Positions 1 through 11,084 of a stretch of 64,000 nucleotides of DNA are shown here, piece after piece. The position numbers and the translations under genes were made by a program. Every line of letters starts with the position of its first letter. Position 1 is the first letter of the stretch. Under the pieces are notes generated by a model. It had not been told where the DNA came from. It searched no databases and saw nothing but the letters and a program-made list of their open reading frames with translations. Source of the stretch: Kingdonia uniflora (Eukaryota > Streptophyta > Magnoliopsida > Ranunculales > Circaeasteraceae); NCBI GenBank assembly GCA_014058105.1, contig JACGCM010002198.1, positions 1,005,001-1,069,000 on the forward strand, given 5' to 3'.

Positions 1-1470
1 TGGCTATGGAAATTAAAAGACTGGCACAAGGATTTATTCGGAATGTCTAAATTTTCCTGTGCTTCTCGAAATAACTCATCCCTCCTTAGTATTGGTAAGA
101 TGGCAGACAGGGTGGTCGTCGTAGGAGGCAGGATCAGGATAGGTCTATCTTTTTACTTGTCTTTTCTTTTGATGTTGTCGTTGAACTGCCCACGTTGTTT
201 GACAACAACATTGCTTGCCAATTTCAAGTGTGGCGGTAAAAGTACATCATTAGAATGAATAACATAAGAGCTTTCCATCTTATCCTTCTTGAATCATTCA
301 AGCTCGATGTAGTTATTAACCACAACAATCATTTTGGTAACTGTTTGGGGTCTGTGAAGCGTAAGCTCTTATCGAGCTTTAGAATAGATGTGGAGTGTTG
401 AGGCGAATGCTAGTATGATAATCTTTGGATCCTAATTTCTAATCTTCCTTGTTTATTGCAAGAAATATTTGTAAAAGTTTGTTAGGGGTTCCTTTACACC
501 TTGTTCCAAAAAAAATAAAAAATCGACTGTTATATCATGCTCTTTAGCATGTATGTAGTTTGATTTAAATAGTCACTGTAACTGGGCAAAGCTGGTTATC
601 GATCCTTTTGGAAAGGTTCAAAACTAACTGAGAGGCTCTTCTTTAAGGCTCATGTTAAACAAATGACATAGAATGTGATCAAGTTTGAAGTACAGGCCGG
701 CTGCTACTTTAAAGTGACATACGTGGGTGAGAAGGTCTGTGAGACGTACATATTGATGAAATTTTGACACGTGAAAGTTGTCTAGAATTGGTATGACTTT
801 GAGGTGAGGGGAAATAGAATTTATCTTGATCCTATCCAGAATGGATCTTCGACTAGGATTATCATATTGTATGGCCTAAATTCGATTGGTTAAGTCATCC
901 AAGGTAATGAATTGTGGGAGAGTGTTTGGTGCAGATGCAGATCAAAATATCCTTCCGGGACCAACCATTCTTTAATTGGTCGTCTTAGTGGAGGTGGTAG
1001 GGCTTGGTGACGTGTTCGTCGACTTCCCTGGGTTGTCGATGCTGATGACGTGAGGCCAAAATGTCGTGATACTCTATCTTGTTTCCTTGATCGAGATCTT
1101 GAAGTTTGATTTCATTTTTCCCTTGGTATGTTTTCCCTCTGTGAAGCTCTGGATCGATGATCACTTCGAGCTTGGGGAGGTGATCCCTGTCAAACTGTGA
1201 ATCGATCTTGTTGCCTTTGTAGACTTTCTAAATCTTTCTGATGGGTTTAGCTCTGTTGTTCTAGGGCTGTCCTCCTTTCATCTCTCTCAAATTAGGGGCA
1301 TGAGCGTGAATTCTTTGATCTTCGAGCCGCTGGACCCTTTCAGACTCTATCTGCTTCTAAAACTCAATAACAGCATTGTGTAAATTAACTATTTCTGGTA
1401 AGACGCCAGTTCGAATGTCCTCGTTGATCCTCTGGGTACTAGAAGTACTTCTGAGGTTCATGCTGGTCAT
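1..1470 (-). pseudogene. Tat-lineage gag, 5' part (element D)
   Basis: Reading the minus strand from an ATG at 1470 gives a degraded gag: an N-terminal region followed by the retrotransposon-gag pattern (YFKLDHILCHLF, then a W/F-rich segment and SITSFAQLQ, near 560-700). Element A's gag has the equivalent NHILCHLF and PLRWFYYLPENS. Several in-frame stops (many TAG) and shifts interrupt it, so it should not make Gag. The PBS and LTR lie directly upstream at 1513-3302, fixing the element as minus-strand; pol is off the left edge. Assignment to the Tat lineage is inferred from PBS type and gag similarity to A. Confidence 0.7.
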
Positions 1471-1512
1471 GGTAAGGACTTTTTAGGATGAGATTTGGTA
1501 AAGAAAAAAGTA

Positions 1513-1534
1513 GGATTCCCACAGATGGCTCCAA
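1513..1534 (-). other. Primer-binding site of element D
   Basis: On the minus strand this reads TTGGAGCCATCTGTGGGAAT, very close to the TTGGCGCCxTCTGTGGGAA primer site I associate with Tat-group elements. It sits between the 5' LTR end (about 1535) and the gag ATG (1470), where reverse transcription would be primed. The matching tRNA was not identified here. Confidence 0.7.
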
Positions 1535-1544
1535 TTTAAGTAAT

Positions 1545-2275
1545 ACGTTCTCCAACTACTGGGTTTGTTTTTTTTAAGTAAAAATGAGCTCCAAATTACT
1601 GGGAGCATTTTTAAAGTAAAACATCCTCCCCAATTACTGGGTTTGGTTTTTGAAGTAAAAACGAGCTCCAAAATACTGGGGGCAGTTTTTAAGTCAAACG
1701 TCCTCCAACTATTGGGTTCATTTTTTAAAGTAAAAATGAGCTCCAAAATATTAGAGGCATTTTTTAAGCCAAATGTCCTCCCCAACTACTGTGTTCGTGT
1801 TTTCAAGTAGGAAGAGCTCCAATATATTGGGTTCGTTTTTGGAAATTAAACTGAGCTAAAAAATACTGGGGCTTTTTTAAAGTAAAATATCCTCCCCAAC
1901 TACTGGGTTCATTTTTTAAGGTAAAAATGACCTCCAAATAATTGAGGGTGTTTCTGAAGTAAAACATCCTTCCCAACCACTGGGTTCAATTTATTAAAGT
2001 AAAAACAAGCTCCAAAATACAGGGGGCATTTTTTTAAGTAAAACATCTTCTCTAACTACCGGGTTAGTTTTTTGAAGTAAAAAGGAGCTCCAAAATACTG
2101 GGTTCGCTTTTGGAAGTAAAAGCGAGCTCAAAAATACCAGGGTTTCTTTTTTTTAAAGTAAAACGTTATTCCCAACTACTGGAGTTATTTTTTGAAGTAA
2201 AAACAAGCTCTAAAATAACGGGGGCAGTTTTAAAGTAAAACGTCCTCGCCAACTACAGGAGTCGTTGTTTGAAGA
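1545..2275. repeat. Tandem array, about 79-bp unit, about 9 copies
   Basis: A two-part unit alternates 'CCAACTACTGGGTTC..TTTTT.AAGTAAAAA' with 'GAGCTCCAAAATACTGGGGGC..TTTAAGTAAAACGTCCTC'. CAACTACTGGG-type starts recur at 1553, 1634, 1706, 1785, 1896, 1974, 2053, 2173 and 2252, mostly 72-81 bp apart; each half is about 40 bp and related to the other. ORFs read through it on both strands are by-products of the repetition. It lies downstream of the TATA box of LTR D, in the R/U5 part. Confidence 0.9.
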
Positions 2276-2440
2276 AAAAAAATGAGCTATGATACTACAA
2301 GTTAATCTAGGCAAGAGTATTGCAACAATATTGCACGAGGGAGAAAAAATAAAATTAACACACAATTGAACTAAAAGTTGTTTATTCATGATATCAGAGT
2401 TAACAATATTACAAGCCAATCTAGGCTAAACACCCAAGGC

Positions 2441-2575
2441 ACCCGTATTTCTTCTTAAGTGACTAGTAGTCTTTTCCATAGTGATACTCCCCGTACAGTC
2501 CCGTGACACCCATATTTCTTATTAAGTGACTGGTAGTCTTTGCCAAAGTAATACTCCTCATATAGCCCCAGCTTC
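2441..2575. repeat. 66-bp direct duplication in LTR D
   Basis: ACCCGTATTTCTTCTTAAGT at 2441 is repeated as ACCCATATTTCTTATTAAGT at about 2508, each followed by GACT(A/G)GTAGTCTTT and a GATACTCC/AATACTCC segment. Two copies with scattered substitutions. Confidence 0.8.
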
Positions 2576-2892
2576 ACTAATGCCCTCATTTCCAGCTCAA
2601 AGCTGGGGGCGCAAGAATCCAGCATCACATCACGAAATAGAACATACAAGTTCTACCCTTCCTGCACCTTTTTTTGTTTACGTTCAGGGAGGGACTCCAA
2701 AATGGCATGCTAACAGAATTATGGAGTATCGTCCAGGCCCCCAGTCTTGAAGTAGAAAGTGGTCCATTTTTCAACCACCGGTGCGATCAGTGCTTCTATC
2801 TCTTCATAATGGGATTGAGATTACATCTTCATCGCACTCAACAATATAATAAACGATTAAAACTTAATGACCAGACACATGGGAAAGGCAGG

Positions 2893-2910
2893 TCAATCCC
2901 TTTTATATCA
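2893..2910 (-). promoter_or_regulatory. Probable TATA box of LTR D
   Basis: The minus strand reads GATATAAAAGGGATTGACC. It is the best TATA match in the LTR, placed between the U3 repeats and the tandem array as expected for a promoter driving gag-pol leftward. Confidence 0.5.
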
Positions 2911-3049
2911 ATAACATTCAATGCTAATAATAAATGCGGTTCCAAAATTAGTACCATCAATTTCAAGCTAAAGGATTTGACCAAGTCAACCCAGTTCTTC
3001 CCCAAGATTCATCGGTACCAAAAATGCATGTAACTCCCAATCTTTTCTC

Positions 3050-3270
3050 CCAAGGTCGTAATAACGACCAAGATAAATAGTCTAATGAGGACTAGTAAAA
3101 GAGTTGGTGGGAACTCTAACAATCCCATGTATATTTTAAGGTTAGGTCTTAATAGTGACCAAGATAAATAGTCTAACGAGGACTAGTAAAAGAGTTGGTG
3201 GGAACTCCAAAATCTCATGCATATTTTAAGGTTAGGTCGTAAGAACAACCAAGATATATAGTCCAACGAG
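3050..3270. repeat. About 91-bp repeats in U3 of LTR D
   Basis: Three successive copies of 'AGGT(C/T)GTAAxAACxACCAAGATAxATAGTC' start near 3053, 3144 and 3235; the first two continue with GAGGACTAGTAAAAGAGTTG. They lie upstream of the TATA box, like enhancer repeats of other LTRs; an enhancer role is inference. Confidence 0.8.
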
Positions 3271-3441
3271 GACAAGGAACAAGCACATATAATCTTATAA
3301 CAAAATGCATCAACTTAGCATAAATATATCCAAAGAACGAACAACCACAGTTTACAATTCCCAGTGGTACAAAAGTTTTAACCAAATATTACAACAACAT
3401 AGCCACTACGGGTTCAACATAAAAGCTTATAGACAACATAA

Positions 3442-5416
3442 CTACAGGGCATGGCTCGTCTCAGAGACAACATCCTCGGCAGCAACCTCGGCCTCTTCCT
3501 CGGTAGTGATATCCTTTTCAAAACCCACTAGAATAGGACCTTACCAATCAGAGTATCCAAGAAGATACAGCTCGGAGACATGCTAGGTTAAGGACAGGGT
3601 AAGGAATGAGGAAGTAACCATAGCGACCCACCAGTCGGTGGACAAACAAAGCACTTTTTTAGTATTGGCCAAGTTATCCACGAGCTCACCCACGCGGCAC
3701 CTATAAGTTACCCGACACCATCCTCTCACCCTCAAGCTGCTCGTAAAGAACCTGCTCGTCGGCCTCCTTTCCCAGCCCCAGACTTTTTATGCGGCCGTTG
3801 GCGGCCTACAAATCCCATTGGAGCGTCACCTTCTCTTTCCTGGGTACTTTGGCCTCCTCCATCAATACCTTCGTTTGGTCTACCACTTACTCAGCCAGCT
3901 CACACTGAACCGCCTTTCTGATAAACTTTTTCTAGTGGGCTTGCATATTAGCGAGACGATGCTTTAGGTCATTATTACGACTAGCAAGATTCTCGCCACA
4001 TTGCAGGGCGGCCTCTAGAGTCAACGTGTACTGCAAACGAAAAATAGTAGTTTAAAGCAATAACGAGTCACTTACAAGATAAATGTAAGTAAAGGCCACT
4101 ATAACCAAGATCTTTACCCAAACTATAGCGATGACCACAGTGCGCCGAGCGCGGGGGTCTACGGGAGATTTGGTTAAGCGAGCTCCTCTTTGTCCTTATA
4201 GGGTATGCTCTGGACCTCCTCCTTCGACAAGCCACATGAGAACAACTTACCACTACCCATTGAGAGGGTCGTCTCTTCTGCGAAGGAGTGGAACAACGAC
4301 TCCCGCTCCTTTCCCCGCAATTCTTATAACTCCTCGTCAACGAGGCCCTGGTGCATAGACTTATGGTGCTTGGCACTCGAGGTATCTTTCTTGGAGTAGA
4401 TGCAAATACCCTTCAGCCCAACACTTACACCAGGAATAAGGGGAAGGGACTGAGGCACTGGAAGCCTCCCTCCCTTTTGCAGCAAGAAGTTGGTGCTTCA
4501 TTTCAACTGTCTCTGAAGACTTATATGTATAGGTACTTTGCACAGAGATAGTATTACTTGCAAAATGTCCACGTGGCTCACTGTACTTTATCAGCAACCA
4601 GTACCTATTAGCGTCAAACTTCAAGCTAAATATCTGGGTAAGCACGTGACACTCTCTATTTTATAGGCCTAGCCAACGAAGCTAAGAACTCTTATAAGTA
4701 ATCCCATAAGAGTAACACCTGTGAGGAACGGATAAAACATCAAACCACAAATTAACGACGAAAGCCTACAAAAACAAGACAAGATAGAACATACATTTAA
4801 TGTTGAAAATGTTATAGAGGAGACGGCGATTGGGACCGTCGTCAAAATCAAAAGCTCCGGTTATAAAAATAGGGTGACAATACTACAAATTGCCCCTAGT
4901 GGGCAGATTAGAATTTTCGGCTCGTCTGCTTTACGAGCAATTTAATACAAGTACCTCCACTCGGAAGCACAAATACGCATGACCTTCTAAAATTTGGGTT
5001 CAGCCTTCCCCTTCTTACCAGGATACCTCTTTGCGACACCTCCGGGCCTCGCCTTCGCTGAGGTACGAGTTTGGCGTCCCTTGAGGCAAGCCTTCAAACA
5101 TGTACGAGTTACACGAGGTGAAGGTATGGGCTCGTTTGAAGCACCAACTCCCTCACCCTCGTCAGTAGGTTCTATGAAGACTTAATCCCATTACCGGGAA
5201 CAGTGCTCAGTCTTATACGCCACCATGATATTGGCACAACCCACATTATATATAGCGAGGAGGCATCGACTGGTTAATTAAACGATAACCAACAATTAAT
5301 ATATACAAATTTATGTTCATCTGACCGGGTGCTTGTCCAAACGAGTTTAAACATTTCTTCGTGAGGTCCTGTAAAGGGAACTGTAGACCATCATCAACCT
5401 ACCTAAAGTACCAGAT
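3442..5416 (-). pseudogene. Antisense Transposase_28-like gene of element E, main part
   Basis: Minus-strand coding relics in order: at about 5390-5290 a Transposase_28-type segment (DDGLQFPLQDLTKKCLNSF, then QAPGQMN), the signature of 'putative gypsy type transposon' proteins; at 5185-4990 a basic Ser/Arg/Lys-rich piece ending in a stop; at 4440-4200 GICIYSKKDTSSAKHHKSMH and following; at 4035-3720 a heptad-like coiled coil with several stops; at 3490-3442 an acidic C-terminus (EEEAEVAAEDVV) and TAG. Intervening stretches look intronic. It is cut by CACTA1 at 5416 and resumes at 12682. Being antisense to a plus-strand element fits the LTR at 13925-14368. The rest of E is displaced by D. Confidence 0.6.
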
Positions 5417-5429
5417 CACTACAAGAAAA

Positions 5430-6170
5430 ACTACCTTTAGCGATGGCAAAAAAGTATCCCAAAAGGCTACTAATCCGTCCCTACAACTATTAGGGACGTC
5501 TTCACGGATGATAAAGTGCTGTCCCTTTAGGGTGACTTCTCAAATATATTTGGGACAGACACATCCGTATCTAATACTATTAAAGACGGCTTTGAAGATG
5601 CCAAAAATCCGTATCAAAAGGTCTTTGTTTTTCAACTCCTTTGGGGACGGAGTACAACTGTCCCTAATACCTAATATTACAAGCGAATTTGTTTGTCACT
5701 AAAAGTTCAAATTTTCCCGCCAACGCCAATATTATTGGGGATAGATTATTCTGTCTCTAATACACAGCATTTGAGACGGATTTGTTTATCTCTAAAAGTA
5801 TGACGCTAAATTTTCCCGCCAGTGCCAATATTATTGGGGATGGATTATTTTGTCTCTAATACACAACATTTGAGATGGATTTGTTTATCTCTAAAAGTAT
5901 GGCATCAATTTTTCCCGCCAGCGCCAATATTATTGGGGATGAATTATTTTATCTCTAATACACAATATTTGAGATGAATTTGTTTGTCGCTAAAAGTATG
6001 ACGCCAAATTTTTCTACCAGCCCCAATATTATTGGGGACGGATTATTCTGTCTCTAATACACAGCATTTGAAACGAATTTATTTGTCTCTAAAAGTATGA
6101 CGCCAATTTTTTCCAGCAGCACCAATATTAATAGAGACAGAATAAATTGTCCCTAAAGAAGGATGTTAAA
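5430..6170. repeat. Left subterminal repeats of CACTA1
   Basis: Short direct and inverted GTCCCTAATAxTATTAGGGAC-type motifs (5480-5660) lead into about 4 copies of a 99-bp unit whose GATTATTxTGTCTCTAATAC starts lie at 5744, 5843, 5941 and 6041. Each holds TTTCCCGCCAGCGCCAATAT and ATTGGGGA. Subterminal repeats of this sort are transposase-binding sites in characterised CACTA elements; that role here is inference. Confidence 0.85.
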
Positions 6171-6659
6171 TGTAGTATTTTTGCAATTTGAATTATGCCC
6201 CTGTTAGATAGTACAAATCCTTCAACAACCACAAGTTAATTTTAAAAGAGAATAATTTATTTACAAGGTTCCACAAACACCAATTTTATATAAATAAATA
6301 AGGTCCCAATCTACGTAGAACATTAAAAATTATTGTTTAATCACTAAATACAACTTGAAAATTTGTAAGTCTCAATCCACCTAAGAATAGTTCAAGTCAT
6401 AGTGCATTTCGTTGATTTTGAAGTAGAATTTCAGAGCATTGAAGATGAACATGTCTTCTCAGCTGTCCCAATGTCCTCATCAAGAGATCGGGATTTCGGT
6501 GAATTCCAGCCTAGTAACCATTGACAAAAATTTTGGTAGCTCGAGAATAACTGCGGGGGTAATTTCTTACAAGGGAAACTTTTTTATTTTGAAAATGACC
6601 AAGTAAAAGTAATATAAAGGTATAAACCAAATAAACCAGTATGCACAGAGCTGTGAAGA

Positions 6660-8500
6660 AAGTACCTTACAATTTTCAGTACTCCACTCTAAGAATTCCA
6701 ATATTGGATTCGTTGCCGATCCTAGAGTTATGTAAACCATTAATGCGAGGTTCTTCACCAATCCGCAAGCCTAGCAATCAAAGTACAAGTGACAGCAAAA
6801 AGATTATTGGAAGCATCTCAAATAAAGTGATAATATGTGTTTGTAATTCAAAATAGTACTTGTCCTTCTAGTGTCTCTGCAGGACACATCATCCCCCATT
6901 GTGAATTATACAACTGACGGGGTTTTGCCAATTTCCCTTGCTAAAAAGAAAAAAGAAAAATAAGCGCAGATAGGGTAGAGAGTTTAACCTGAAAGTTGAT
7001 GAACATAATGGAACAAGACATCATTCATGCAAGTTAAGAAGGATTACCTTCAGGGCCTATGGGTGAGTTTAACCTTCTCAAGTGCGACAAAGTAGATGCA
7101 TATGTTAACCGATTCAACACCTAATAAATGGAAAACAAATATCACATTAGAATTACTATGGTAACTCGCATGTTCGAAAAGATCAAGATCAATAAATTCA
7201 AAAGCAACATCAGCAACCACTCCAACCTGTGAAACTCCAGCTCTTGTACCAGCTGTATTAGCTTTGCCCTAATTTCCAGCAACCACTCCAACATATGTTA
7301 AGGCCATTCGTAATTATGTTCGCCTTAATCTCATTGTATATGTTTACAGTTTTTCCATCATCAACATACTGTTCAAGGTCAGAAAAAGATTAGCCACGGC
7401 ATGAACCATAAAATAAAACAAATACAAAATTTAGACGTAATAACTAAATCTTTTTGACACTGTGTTTCACATCCATTTGTAATTTTCTAAACAGCTGCAC
7501 ATATGAAGTAACAATCACAAAAATGTCTAAAAAGGCACAACAAAGAAACAAAAAGAGTATCCTTAAATACTTAGAAGGTGACAAACCTATCAGAAGAGTC
7601 CACTAAGTAAAGGGTCGGCAAGGTCCAGTTTCTTGTTTTCATAATGGTCCCTATCGTCCTCAGCCCTTCGTCCAAGCACACAAAACAAAAGCCGATGGAT
7701 AATGTATCAAGCGGAGCAGTAGAAGTAAAAGAACATTCAGACATCTTTTAATTTTATTATCTTTTTTTTTTTTTTTAAATTGTATTGTCAAGCTGGTTAC
7801 TGAAAGAAGGATACCCTACCCAAAATAGTAAGCTTTCTTGGTTTCACAATGCTCTCCCACACCAACATGAGGAAGCATTTCTCTTTGAAGTATATCTTTC
7901 GCATATCTACACAGAAGACAATAATCCAGTATCTCTTATTGAGCACACAGATATCAAAAAATAAACCAAATAGACTCGGATTACACTACATACTTTATTC
8001 CTTTTTCCCTTGTTACGCCCACAGTTATTCCTCTTTTGCCGATATAGTCTAATGCAACCTACAACACAATGAAGAGATAATACACACAATGATTAAGCCA
8101 AATTATCACCATAACAGAGTGAATATTATCTGCTGACATTCCTAGACAATAAAAATTAATTTATGAGTAAGAAGCATGGGATTATTTCAACAATGATAAA
8201 CAAAAGTGTTACTTTTTGATTTACAAAATAAATAACAAAGAAAGGTAACTCTAAACAGCTAATAAAACAATTAGAAGTAGTGCATTTTATAGTTACTACA
8301 ACAACATATTGCAGATGAAAACAGTTGGCCACAAGATAAAGGGTTACGCTTTATGAATAATATAGGTAATGAAACCAAAAATACAGAGACATGGAACATA
8401 GAAAACATTATATCCACCTGTTGGTTTTGGATCACAAATGCTTCTTCCAAAGAAAGTCTAAGTTGCTCTATCATCTGTGTATCATCAAAGTCATAAATAA
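6660..8500 (-). pseudogene. NRPB2: Captured RNA polymerase II second-largest subunit (RPB2) fragment
   Basis: Seven exon-like blocks on the minus strand match RPB2 in the right order: 8500-8418 (YDFDDTQM, LSLEEAFVIQNQQ); 7915-7820 ([25 protein letters not shown]); 7705-7610 ([21 protein letters not shown]); 7400-7215 (degraded, ANTAGTRAGVSQ); 7123-7055 (VLNRLTYASTLSHLRRLNSP); 6945-6873 ([20 protein letters not shown]); 6800-6660 ([15 protein letters not shown]). Non-coding DNA with GT/AG-like borders separates them, so genomic DNA, not cDNA, was captured. Stops (for example after PLLSGLF) and missing parts make it non-functional. RPB2 itself binds the template and forms part of the active centre. 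The fragment lies inside CACTA1. Confidence 0.85.
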
Positions 8501-8509
8501 CTTGTTATA

Positions 8510-9770
8510 AGATATCTAACCAATAGTAGCTCAATTGGTGGTCTAATTAGGGATCACAGGGGAGTGTGTTGTGGTGCCTTTGTAACAATAGTTACCCAAG
8601 TTAACATTTAAGTGGAGCAATCTAACCAATATATCGAAAACATGATTTAACATTCATCATAAACATGATTTATATTCAACATTATTCATTCAATTATTAA
8701 TGAGACTATAGAATAAGATGCATAAGCCCCCCTGTGTCCAAAACTACACAAAATGAGAGATTCATAAGAAAATCCAACTTGGATTGTTGAAGTCCAACTA
8801 ATGCCCCCTTTGTGTCAAAACACGACCAAGTTGTTTTCCTTACAAAAAATAAAAAATACTGCCTTTAGTTTCTAAAAGTACGAATTTTGACGTGGCAAAA
8901 ACCAAATCAAGAAAATATAGTATAATAAGTAAGACCAAAAGTTACTCCCCAACAACTATCGAAAGTACAAACACGTTTGTTTTACCAGTTAATAAAACAT
9001 CACCCGTTCTTCTCATTTTCAGTTTAAAAAAAAAAAAACTTGGATGGATATAAGAACTTCAATATATGAAGAAACTGGATTTTGTAATAACAGTTCAAAA
9101 GGGTAAATCTACTCCAGAAAACCATCTATATGAAATTCTAGTTCTTTGTTCCATTACTATAGGAAACATGGCTCAGAACCTTGATTGCATAAGGAAAATA
9201 AAGATATATACGTCATAGTTGCGAACATGTTCAAAAAAATATTATGTGTGGAAAAAAGTAGTGGCAGTAAGTGTTAATAAAGGCAGTACTAGAACTCCTA
9301 AAAGGCCGAGAGCCTGAGATAATAATTAGAAAAGTTAACAAGTCAAATCCCACAAATGCTATGCCCCAAGACATTGCTATGGTATAGAGAACTCCCCATA
9401 GGTTAGAATTTGTAAGAGAGAAGCTTAGGGGTTTTATGGTAGGTAGAGACTACTCTGATTTTAGCAAACTGCAATGGCCTTATAGGAAGTAGTGATTATA
9501 GGTAAACCAAAATTCAAAGAAGCAGTAATTGGGTTTAATTTCCATAAGAAACCAAACATACTTTTCATTTATGTTTAATTTCAAAGTTAGTATAGCCGAA
9601 TTTTAACATCAGTAAGCAGAGTCAATTACCACAACTTGCCAAAATGCTGAGTCAACTCGTAATAATAAAGTGAGTTCGGGAACAAAAGTAGGGCTGAAGC
9701 AAGAAAAGCGATACGAATCAAAATCAAACAGTGTATAAATATTCTTAAAATACGAAAAAGATCTCTTCAC
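8510..9770. other. CACTA1 interior, nothing identified
   Basis: AT-rich DNA between the RPB2 relic and the inverted repeat at 9771. No ORF with recognisable content on either strand; possibly intron or flank carried with the captured gene. Confidence 0.5.
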
Positions 9771-10880
9771 CTCATTTGATTAGGTAGAGAGAGAGAGAGA
9801 GAAAGAGAAAGAAAGAAACCTCTCATTTGAGTTTACTAGCAAATTTTGACTTGCTTCTACTAGTTGCCAAATGTGCCAAAAGCTGCTTGCTACTTTAGAA
9901 CTGCACTTATAACTTGAGATATTCAGAAGTACTAACTCCTCACCATTACTGCTAGAGGGGAGCCCTCTCTGGAAAACCAACGGACCAAAATCGCATGCTC
10001 ATTTCGTATTATGCTAGGAGCATTCTTCACCTGTAAATCAAAGGATGATATATCAAATCAAACTAAGAAACTAAAAATAGTGCATCATCTCTAAATGAAA
10101 CATGACTGAGCTAAAAATGTGATGAAATGTGAAAATATAGCACATAGAATTAGTTTGAGATATTCATAAATAAATTTTGTATAAACGTTGAATCACGTCC
10201 CACGGATTATGACTTGGCAACCTAATCTATACATTACAAAGACAGGCAACCACATTGTTCGATCCAAACAACTCCCATAAGATAAACAATGTTTATAATC
10301 CCAACCTTCTTCCCCATCAAACACTGGGTAATGACTTATGGCTATCCTGGTTGCTCTTATTCTTTTAACTAATTCTATAATTCTAAAGTGGCAATATATG
10401 ATTGTAGTGAGCAATACATTATCTCTTCATATAAGACATCAATGGAGATTCCTAGTGAGACCCATCACCAAAAAACTATCAAAAATAATTTTTAAGTCAA
10501 ATTATTCCGAAATCAAGCAAAATCTCGAAATGGGTATCCCTCCTAGACTAATTAAGACATAAACATCAACATCCCAGAAATACCCATTAGGCAACATCCA
10601 CCACATCAAAATAAACCATTTCAAGTCCAAACTCAATAACAAAAAAGCATACCCATACCCATTGATCAAAAACATAGAAATTCAGTAAAAATACAGTGAT
10701 TGAGATGAATTAATAATACCTTTCTGGAGTGATAAAACAAATGAGATGCGTACGTCATGATATTGACCTTTACAGATCAATCGAATCTCAAAACCTTTTT
10801 AGTAGAGATTGATTTGAGGGTTTGGGTTTGGATTTGGGCAGATCAAAGATAGGTTTCTCTCTCTCTACCTAATCAAATAA
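9771..10880. repeat. Inverted repeat pair, about 1.1 kb apart
   Basis: CATTTGATTAGGTAGAGAGA at about 9773 recurs inverted as TCTCTCTACCTAATCAAATA at about 10858. The match covers about 25 bp including a GA/CT run. The enclosed DNA has only short ORFs without recognisable content. Possible termini of a small transposon inside CACTA1; no target duplication was established. Confidence 0.5.
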
Positions 10881-11084
10881 GACAAAGTGATCTAGAGGTT
10901 ATCCATAACAGATTCGTTCCCAAATCGTGGAGAGAAGAAAATTTTTGGGGGAAATCTTTGAAACAAAGAGGGAAGCTTTGGCGGGGAATTTGGGGAAAGA
11001 GAAGTATTTCGGGGTCAAATTTTGTAAAATCTATATAGCAACAGACATAGACTAATTGCAAAGGACTTTACTGTAGCAAACTTG

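Larger units (their letters stand above)
1535..3302 (-). mobile_element. 5' LTR of Tat element D (boundaries approximate)
   Basis: The LTR must begin next to the PBS at about 1535. The far end is placed at 3302, where the minus strand starts with TGTTATAAG; just beyond lies the 3' part of element E's antisense gene. Inside, in minus-strand order, are U3 repeats (3050-3270), a TATA box (about 2895-2910), a 66-bp duplication (2441-2575) and a long tandem array (1545-2275). At about 1.8 kb it is long for this group because of the array. The partner LTR is off-window, so neither boundary can be proven. Confidence 0.5.

Noticed and set aside
1483..1810. Overlapping ORFs of 81 and 100 codons on both strands
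   Set aside because: They run through the 79-bp tandem array; their length comes from repetition of a stop-free unit, not from selection.
1545..2275. CRISPR-like regular repeats
   Set aside because: Units are contiguous and diverged with no unique spacers, and lie in a plant LTR.
4068..4550. Several overlapping ORFs of 60-100 codons on both strands
   Set aside because: GC-richer stretch of the E antisense gene; only the minus-strand frame with GICIYSKKD fits the gene, others are shadows.
6567..6856. Plus-strand ORF of 71 codons in CACTA1
   Set aside because: Opposite strand of the RPB2 exon at 6660-6800.
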